Source of the DNA: Aporrectodea caliginosa
Lineage: Eukaryota > Annelida > Clitellata > Crassiclitellata > Lumbricidae
Length of the DNA stretch: 64,000 nt
NCBI GenBank assembly: GCA_020284085.1
Contig: JACEVL010000099.1
Coordinates: 75,001-139,000, forward strand
Direction: 5' to 3'
Every line of letters begins with the position of its first letter. Position 1 is the stretch's first letter. A program made the position numbers and the translations under genes. The notes beneath the pieces are model-generated. The model did no database searches and was not told the DNA's origin. It worked only from the letters and a program-made list of their open reading frames with translations. This document shows, piece by piece, positions 58,491-64,000 of this stretch.

Positions 58491-58976
58491 CTATGGGGTT
58501 GTGACTGGTGCCAAGAACTGGCGAAACACTGACAAATTGCTTGGAAAGGCTACAAAAGGCGCCGCTGCCAGCACCGGAGATTCCGGTGGTGGAGCGTTTC
58601 CCACAGTTTGCGTCGCACTAAGTTCCAGGTCCACATCACTCCTTGGACAGCCAAGATGTGGCACCCCAGGTGCCTCACTGCTAGACAGTGGACGACACAA
58701 GGACTCTGCTGTGGTGCCTCCTGGTCCGCAGAGTAGGCTCCTCATGAAGGTAGCGTCTGTTGGATTCTTCTGCAGTTTGTTTGTATTGGCAGCCAGGAAA
58801 GGTTGCGGACTTGTCAGAGGAGCTCGACAGAACACGACGCCAACCAAAGGAGTGCCAGGAGGAAAGACGAAGATGCTGGGGAATCCGGAACAGCTGGATG
58901 ACAAGGACTGTTTTCCAGGCGAATTCACAGGGTCCATCCGTTTCTCTGGTCCGGACTTCGACTCCATGGGTTTGGA
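58491..58976 (-). CDS. UBN: Probable ubinuclein terminal exon, Pro/Ser-rich
   Basis: The acceptor CATCCAACTCATTTACAG|TCC is strong. The frame SKPMESKSGPEKRMDPVN stays open for 161 codons to a TAG at 58491-58493. It contains Pro/Ser runs such as SPGKQSLSSSCSG and PPPESPVLAAAP. A second frame from the same acceptor is open to 58681, so the reading frame depends on which donor at 59478 or 59473 is used. It could also belong to another gene, but orientation and spacing favour ubinuclein. Confidence 0.5.
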   Translation of the reverse strand, partial: SKPMESKSGPEKRMDPVNSPGKQSLSSSCSGFPSIFVFPPGTPLVGVVFCRAPLTSPQPFLAANTNKLQKNPTDATFMRSLLCGPGGTTAESLCRPLSSSEAPGVPHLGCPRSDVDLELSATQTVGNAPPPESPVLAAAPFVAFPSNLSVFRQFLAPVTTP

Positions 58977-59477
58977 CTGTAAATGAGTTGGATGCGGAAT
59001 TGAAGCGACTGTTCCTTTTGGATGTTGTGACGGTTCTTGAAGTCGTGAATGTACAGAACCTAATAATTACAATACCATACACTGTCATATATTAAAATAT
59101 TGCAATATAATAAAATATATTGTACAGCAATAAAAATAAATCAACTCCATTGCTGGATTAGCAATGCAGTCAATTAGCAAGTCCTTGGGAACAGGGTACA
59201 AATCTAGTAGCAAATGGTTGCAAGCGTTCTTAGCAAACCTCTTACAATTTTTGGAGAGCAGAATATTTCAGCATTTTCATTTTTCTTATTGCTGGCATTC
59301 TTGAAGTGTGGGAAGTCGGTTAGTATTGGTGCATAGAGCAGTAAGTGGTTATTAAAATAACTAACTAACTAACTAATTAAGTATGCATATGTAACTAACT
59401 AATGAACTATAACATAAATAATTAAACTTAATTAAATGTTAAATAATTAAATAGTTTGTTCTTAGTTAAGACCTCAC

Positions 59478-60136
59478 CAATTCCATTTGCTATGCCAGTT
59501 CTATCGGTAATACCAGTTCCATCAGCTACACCATTTTCGCCTAGTGACTTGAGAAATTTGAAGCTCCTTCCAACAAACTCAGCTGACTGTAGCTTTGCTT
59601 CCATGTCAATCTTCACAGATGAAGCATCTGCTTCTGAACAGGCAATTGATGAAGATGCTGAAGCAACTGCAACCGAAGAAGAAGCAGGAACAGACCCCTG
59701 GATATCCGTCTTGTGCAATGCACCGTACAGTCCACTACCTCTGCAGTCAGTTTTGCTCTCCAATGCTGCTTTCAGCAGCCAGTACTTCGTTGCTAGTGTT
59801 GGGGAGAGAATCGGTGATGGAGAGAGAATTGACACCTCACTCCCAACAGTCTTTGAAAACCTTTCGAGTTGTGCACACCGTTTCTGATTGCTCGTTATTG
59901 TTTGGCCTCTGTTGAAATGACCAAATCCAGTGTTGTCGTCATCTTTGAGCGATTTCACTGTTTCACTAGATGTTTTGGCCAAGTCCATCAATGTCTTTGC
60001 TTGAAGAGCACAGAGTGAAACGGTGGAAGGTGTGGTAATCGGGGTCAAAGAACCAGGTGCAACAGTTTCTTGCCCTGTGATGCTCGGGTTCCTTGATAGT
60101 TTACTACTGAAGACACACATTCGTCTGAGCTTTGGC
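59478..60136 (-). CDS. UBN: Probable ubinuclein exon: Ser/Thr-rich linker region
   Basis: The acceptor TATTGTTCTCCAG|GCC continues the previous exon in frame (TR-PKLRRMCVFSSKLSRN). The 219-residue segment is rich in Ser, Thr and Ala, with DLAKTSSETVKSLKDDD and SSSVAVASASSS, as is usual for the poorly conserved C-terminal half of ubinucleins. The 3' boundary is uncertain. The best donor (ATTG|GTGAGG, exon end 59478) leaves phase 1, while a weaker one (GAG|GTCTTA, end 59473) leaves phase 0, which fits the next exon better. Confidence 0.55.
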
Positions 60137-60739
60137 CTGGAGAACAATAAACAAGGTAAAGAAAGTCAAGGGATGCTCGTTTAATAAGAACTAAGAACAA
60201 TAGTCTTTCTGGTGCCCAAGTAAAGATTTAGATTTAAATGATTTTTGCTCTCCAATATGAGCAAATTTTGGCGATATGAAAACAATCTTTATGAGCTCCT
60301 TGAAATAGAAGTTGAATTTATCTATACTACACGCTAAAATGCAGTTCGCAATTGACATTCCAATAAAAAATTCTATCTATTTAGGAAATCTTTGTGTTCA
60401 ACATAATGATTACAGAGCTTCATATGACTCCTAAAGTTATGAGGTTCCAGCATACCTAATGTAACGTAAGAGAATGAAATAAGGTAAGTTGCGTTCAAAT
60501 TAATTAGGTAACTCAGTTGTAACGTGATATTGTGCCGATACTAAATAATGTAAGCAAAAACTGTCGTTACTTTGAAATTCTATGTAAAAATCTAGGCTCA
60601 CAGTTTCATTGAAACTTAAATTGAAAGTAGCCCAATGCTTACAGGTTCATTGTCCACGGCTGGTGCGATGTTCTGCTCTCTTTGAACAGCATCCTGTTAA
60701 TCGCAAGAGAACAAAAGCACCTTCTAATGCACTCTTATT

Positions 60740-60970
60740 AACACAGAACACAAGTCTCATCATATTAGCACCAGCTGGGTCCATATTTTCTGTCCTCACT
60801 CCACTCGAGACGCTTTTGTATCAGTCTGCATATCCCGTCCTTAGGCTGCCTTTCTGTCTCATTGACCTGACCTCTGGAATTGACTGGATTGAGATTCTGT
60901 TTTGCAGTGCCATCGATTGATGCCTGATGCATTATTATTACAGTGCTATAGAAGTTCTGAAATCACAATA
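60740..60970 (+). mobile_element. Possible LINE 3' end related to 25590-26065
   Basis: It shares the terminal block (GCCATCGATTGATGCC...GCTATAGAAG) with the copy at about 25994-26030, and the preceding bases read as a possible LINE C-terminus. It lies in the ubinuclein intron between 60137 and 62134. Confidence 0.35.
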
Positions 60971-61059
60971 AATTAGCACCATGGTTATATTAAATTTATG
61001 TTACAGTTATAATTATTAATCAGTGTTCCATTGGCCATATACTTATTGGATGTTGCGAT

Positions 61060-61787
61060 AAGTAAGTAAGTAAGTAAGTAAGTATTTCCTTTATTGAGAA
61101 GCACTAGCAAACGCACAGCACTGTACAAAGTGTACATAGCAAGATTAATACATTCAAACAAATAATCAAAAATTTATATAAATTATACAACCATAGAATT
61201 GAATGAGAGGCTTTATTGTACAGAGGAAGAAGAGCTAGATCTAGTCATAGGGGAAAATGAAGGGCTTAAATAGCCAGATCTAGGGAAAACATAGTTTATT
61301 TGTATAGCATCCGGGCAAGGAAGCATTTCAGAGACAGGTTGTCAAACATGGGAAGCTCACGGTTATGGGACCGTGGTCGCAGGGAGTAGCGCGATTGCTT
61401 GATCGGCGGCAACAATTTATGCAATACATGACAAGGATTGAGCAGAATACAGGCAAAGAGTCTAGTATCCGCATTGCTGCAGAGAGTCTCAAATGAGGGA
61501 GAAGATGGAGGTAAGTACCCTGGCGTACCAACCTTCGGATAATTCCCTCAAGGGCCTCCCGTTCCTGCACTCTCGCAAAGCCCCACCACACAGGCGAGCA
61601 ATACAGCATCATACCAACCGTAGTGGCACGAACTACATCAAATAAACTGTCCCCCGAGAGCCCGTGCGACCTCAGGATCCGAAGTGCATAAAAGGACTGC
61701 CTTGCTTTTATGGTCAGACGTTTAATGTGACTGGAGAACCCAAATTTCGCTGTAAGCTCAACACCAATAATGGCCCTATAGAAGTCA
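61060..61787 (-). mobile_element. 5'-truncated LINE: C-terminal end of reverse transcriptase, frameshifted
   Basis: Read on the - strand, the product contains LTAKFGFSSHIKRLTIKARQ, LFDVVRATTVGMMLYCSPVW and WGFARVQERE, the typical end of many invertebrate LINE reverse transcriptases. A one-base frameshift near 61510 moves the reading frame to SPSFETLCSNADTRL and ...LRPRSHNRELPMF, ending at a stop before 61290. The 3' non-coding part runs to a (CTTA)n tail at about 61060-61083. The 5' end is cut at the (GATTA)n array at 61788. Inactive. Confidence 0.8.
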
Positions 61788-61930
61788 TTAGATTAGATTA
61801 GATTAGATTAGATTAGATTAGATTAGATTAGATTAGATTAGATTAGACATTGGAAGACTTTAGATTAGATTAGATTAGATTAGATTAGATTAGATTAGAT
61901 TAGATTAGATTAGATTAGATTAGATTAGAC
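61788..61930. repeat. (GATTA)n array with internal duplication
   Basis: Two GATTA runs are each followed by GACATTGGAAGACTT (61846-61860 and 61927-61941), so the array was duplicated together with its flank. Confidence 0.9.
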
Positions 61931-62134
61931 ATTGGAAGACTTGGTGAGCAGTTGCATAAACTGACACTAGATATCACCAGCATGTAAAGTCGTCCAAACC
62001 ATACAGATCCCAGCATTTCTGTCACTGCCACTAAGTCTCCAGTTTGCATGACACACCAGGATTCAAAATCTCGTACACACAGGTTCAAAGTAAATGCATG
62101 TTGAAACGCGCCACTCCCAAGCTTTGATGCTGAC

Positions 62135-62278
62135 CTCGTCTGAATCCAGCCGCGCGGCCAGAGCGGTTTGATCTCGGCATCAAGGAAAGCCTTGAGGTAT
62201 TCCTCGGCAGTCTGTGACTGGATCTTTGATGCCTTGAACTGCTGCATCTTCAACCGAACCACCTCACACAGTCGCATC
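62135..62278 (-). CDS. UBN: Ubinuclein exon: end of conserved middle domain
   Basis: The acceptor CTGTTGTAG|GATGCG and donor ACGAG|GTCAGC bound 144 bases. The product contains LCEVVRLKMQQF, AEEYLKAFLDAEIKPLWP and RGWIQTR, the strongest signature of the family. Mammalian UBN1 has very similar sequence around KPLWPKGW, from memory. The acceptor is preceded by several in-frame codons that do not fit the family. Confidence 0.9.
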
Positions 62279-62384
62279 CTACAACAGAAAATGTTATATG
62301 TAAGACTATAGAATACAATACAATACAAGTACATTTGATGTTGCGCTCCTTTGATGCCTGTGGATTGGACAACTTTACATGCTG

Positions 62385-62675
62385 GCGACACCATAGTTCA
62401 GACGTGCTCACGAGCTGTCAATCGATAGGTCGCGAGTTCAAAGCCCTGCAAGGGCAGAAATTTGGTTCGACATTTCTGCTCCATCGGCGCCCCCTACCCA
62501 ACTCAGCTATAATGAGTACACTGACCGTACACTGTCGGTGGGAAGATGAGACAGCGAGGGAGAGGACTGACAACCCGCCCTCATATGCCGAGGTTAAGAA
62601 ATTGAACTCGCTAACACTTCATACCCATGGCTGCCTCAGAACTAGCTCAAGGGACTGCTCTTCTTCTTCTTCTTA
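62385..62675 (+). mobile_element. tRNA-derived SINE, family B
   Basis: The tRNA-like head ends in GGTCGCGAGTTCAAAGCCC. The body TTTGGTTCGACATTTCTGCT to CCCATGGCTGCCTCAGAAC and the tail TTCTTCTTCTTCTT match the copies at 330-625 and 9180-9403. It is inserted in the ubinuclein intron between 62279 and 62748, in antisense orientation to that gene. Confidence 0.75.
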
Positions 62676-62748
62676 ATAAAAATAGATAAGATTAAATAAG
62701 ACTAGATTTGATAATAAAAGTATCATAACTTAGTGACCGTAGCTCAAC

Positions 62749-62965
62749 CTGATTGCCTGGTTCCATCTGAATTTCTTTCTTGGAAATGTGATACGCTTCA
62801 TCTTTTCCTCGCTGACGTCCAGAACTTCTTCATCCGCTCGACCATCACCTGTAACCCTTGATGCGGAACATTCCTTAGTCTCCAGTTGCAGCAGCAGAAG
62901 CCTCTCAGCAGCCAAGATTTCCTCGTTATGCCTTTCAATCAGAGATGGCATAATATTCTGAATTT
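62749..62965 (-). CDS. UBN: Ubinuclein exon: start of conserved middle domain
   Basis: The acceptor TTATTTCTATTACAG precedes AAATTCAG, and the donor ATCAG|GTTGAG ends the exon. The translation reads IMPSLIERHNEEILAAERLL, then an acidic segment, then FPRKKFRWNQAIR. This matches the ubinuclein pattern of a MPE-x-RYQEE-like helix, an acidic stretch and GPRKKFxWNDxIR. The splice to the next exon gives AIR-MRLCEVV, which restores the family sequence. Confidence 0.85.
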
Positions 62966-63349
62966 CTGTAATAGAAATAAAATATAATTTAGCAACATAA
63001 TTTCTAAGGATATTCTTAGGGGATACTAAAGCATAAATCAATAACCGAGTACCCGGTAGGCTACGTAAATAAACCAAAAATATCTTCAATTTGGTAATAT
63101 CTAGTATTGCTAAAAGCTGACAACAAATAAACAACTGAAAACAGTTCTAACACTAGAAATGTACGCATGTATCTTGCTGTTCCTTTAAGAACTTCAAAAA
63201 GCAGCTAAAATATGGCTTAAGATGAATATTCACAAAGATTGCCATGCTTTACTCATATATACATATGTAGATATATAATTTATCGGATGGATGTACACAC
63301 CCACACACACACACATATATATATATATTTATATATAGGCTATATAAAC
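62966..63349. other. Ubinuclein intron or upstream DNA
   Basis: No further ubinuclein exon was recognised between 62966 and 64000. The sequence is AT-rich with (CA)n/(TA)n. Confidence 0.4.
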
Positions 63350-63500
63350 AGGGCCGTAAATCACGGGGAGGAAGGGAGGGAATTCCCTCCCCACTTTTAA
63401 GCCTGGGGAGGGAACGTGAAGTAATTCCCTCCCCACAATTTTGTCTAAGCCGTGTCATTTTTCTAAGGTGTCAAATATTATGGCGCCAGCCCAAATCGCC
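63350..63500 (+). repeat. Dispersed repeat related to 40174-40312
   Basis: CAGGGCCGTAAATCACGGGG and GGAATTCCCTCCCCAC, the latter present twice in altered form, match the layout of 40174-40312. AT-rich simple repeats lie on both sides. Confidence 0.45.
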
Positions 63501-63564
63501 GCAAACTGTTCCCTGGGAGAGTATTGAAATTTGCATTCTTTGTCTACGTAGATGCCATTAGTTC

Positions 63565-63569
63565 TGAAG

Positions 63570-63614
<45 letters not shown>
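63565..63614. repeat. (TA)n microsatellite
   Basis: About 24 TA units. Shorter TA/CA runs lie at 63293-63340. Confidence 0.95.
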
Positions 63615-63617
<3 letters not shown>

Positions 63618-64000
63618 CATCTGCGAACCCACGACAGTGGAGTACTTCCTCACCACCTCTGAGCGGAGTGGTATTGCTTTTCGCCGTTCCCACAACCCCG
63701 GCGACCTCCTGGGTCAATAAGGTCGCACAGGACAAGGACGACATCAGACATCAGCGGGTGGACTGCAAGAGTCGGCGAGTTGAAAATTGGCAGTGAACAA
63801 CGGCGGATAGTAAAGGAGAAGATTGAGCATTTTCGAGAACTGGAGGGTGAATGCTTTGCTCGGGACTGGAAAGGAGTCGGAAAGCGTCAACAGATGAGAC
63901 TCATTAAGGCCGCTAGACTAGAAAGGACTTCAACAAATGCTTGAATTGGTTCCGAGGTTACCCCGAGCAGCGTTACCGACTTCTGCGACCCAAACGTTCT

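Larger units (their letters stand above)
58491..62965 (-). other. UBN: Gene model (3' part): ubinuclein, HIRA-complex subunit
   Basis: Exons 62965-62749, 62278-62135, 60136-~59478 and 58976-58491 on the - strand. The first two carry the conserved ubinuclein middle domain, with RKKFRWN..IR, LCEVVRLKM, EYLKAFLDAEIKPLWPRGW and IQTR. Ubinucleins bind histone H3.3/H4 and HIRA in the replication-independent chromatin assembly complex in the nucleus. The N-terminal HIRA-binding region is not in the window and should lie beyond 64000 or in unrecognised exons after 62966. The last two exons are Ser/Pro/Thr-rich and were placed by splice sites and frame, which is weaker evidence. Confidence 0.8.

Noticed and set aside
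58468..58986. 172-codon + strand frame over the ubinuclein terminal exon
   Set aside because: The - strand has the strong acceptor and the position expected for the ubinuclein end. The + frame has no recognisable features.

Overview
This window is nuclear DNA from an animal, most likely a marine invertebrate. The evidence is spliced protein-coding genes with GT-AG introns of up to about 15 kb, a protocadherin, an ankyrin/LRR/ROCO protein and a ubinuclein, all embedded in SINE, LINE and microsatellite-rich DNA. The species cannot be fixed from the sequence. A bilaterian such as a lophotrochozoan or an invertebrate deuterostome fits best.

Three genes can be supported. (1) A ROCO-family gene lies on the + strand at 7642-33772. 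Three small exons (7642-8082, 23451-23561, 24448-24570) carry ankyrin repeats. One 3.56-kb exon (30212-33772) encodes leucine-rich repeats, a Roc GTPase with an intact P-loop, a COR region and a distinctive C-terminal region, then stops with no kinase. All three junctions are phase 0 and the joined protein is 1411 aa. (2) A protocadherin lies on the - strand at 56373-52065. Its three exons join in frame to 916 aa: signal peptide, seven cadherin repeats, one membrane helix and a short tail. (3) The 3' part of a ubinuclein (UBN1/2-like HIRA-complex histone chaperone subunit) lies on the - strand at about 62965-58491, and its 5' part lies outside the window. These genes have unrelated roles (signalling scaffold/GTPase, cell adhesion, chromatin) and show no sign of joint regulation.

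The rest is intron and intergenic DNA. Upstream (1-7641) there are minisatellites, a tRNA-derived SINE, (CAGA)n and (GGAA)n arrays, a decayed Ty3/gypsy reverse transcriptase and a CpG-rich stretch before the ROCO start codon. Intron 1 (8083-23450) is mostly microsatellites, a 33-bp minisatellite, LINE 3' ends and dispersed repeats. Intron 3 (24571-30211) contains a 1750-bp DNA transposon with terminal inverted repeats and a 4-bp target duplication. The 33773-52064 intergenic region holds very large tetranucleotide arrays, (GGAT)n of 1.1 kb being the largest, and a 436-bp inverted-repeat element. LINE 3' ends and SINEs there share a conserved 3' stem-loop.

No prokaryotic features, CRISPR arrays or intact tRNA/rRNA genes were seen. 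Most open reading frames in the window are translations of simple repeats or antisense shadows of the ROCO exon. The best candidates for something new are the kinase-less ANK-LRR-Roc-COR protein, the palindrome-bearing transposon in its intron 3, and the SINE/LINE families linked by a shared hairpin tail.
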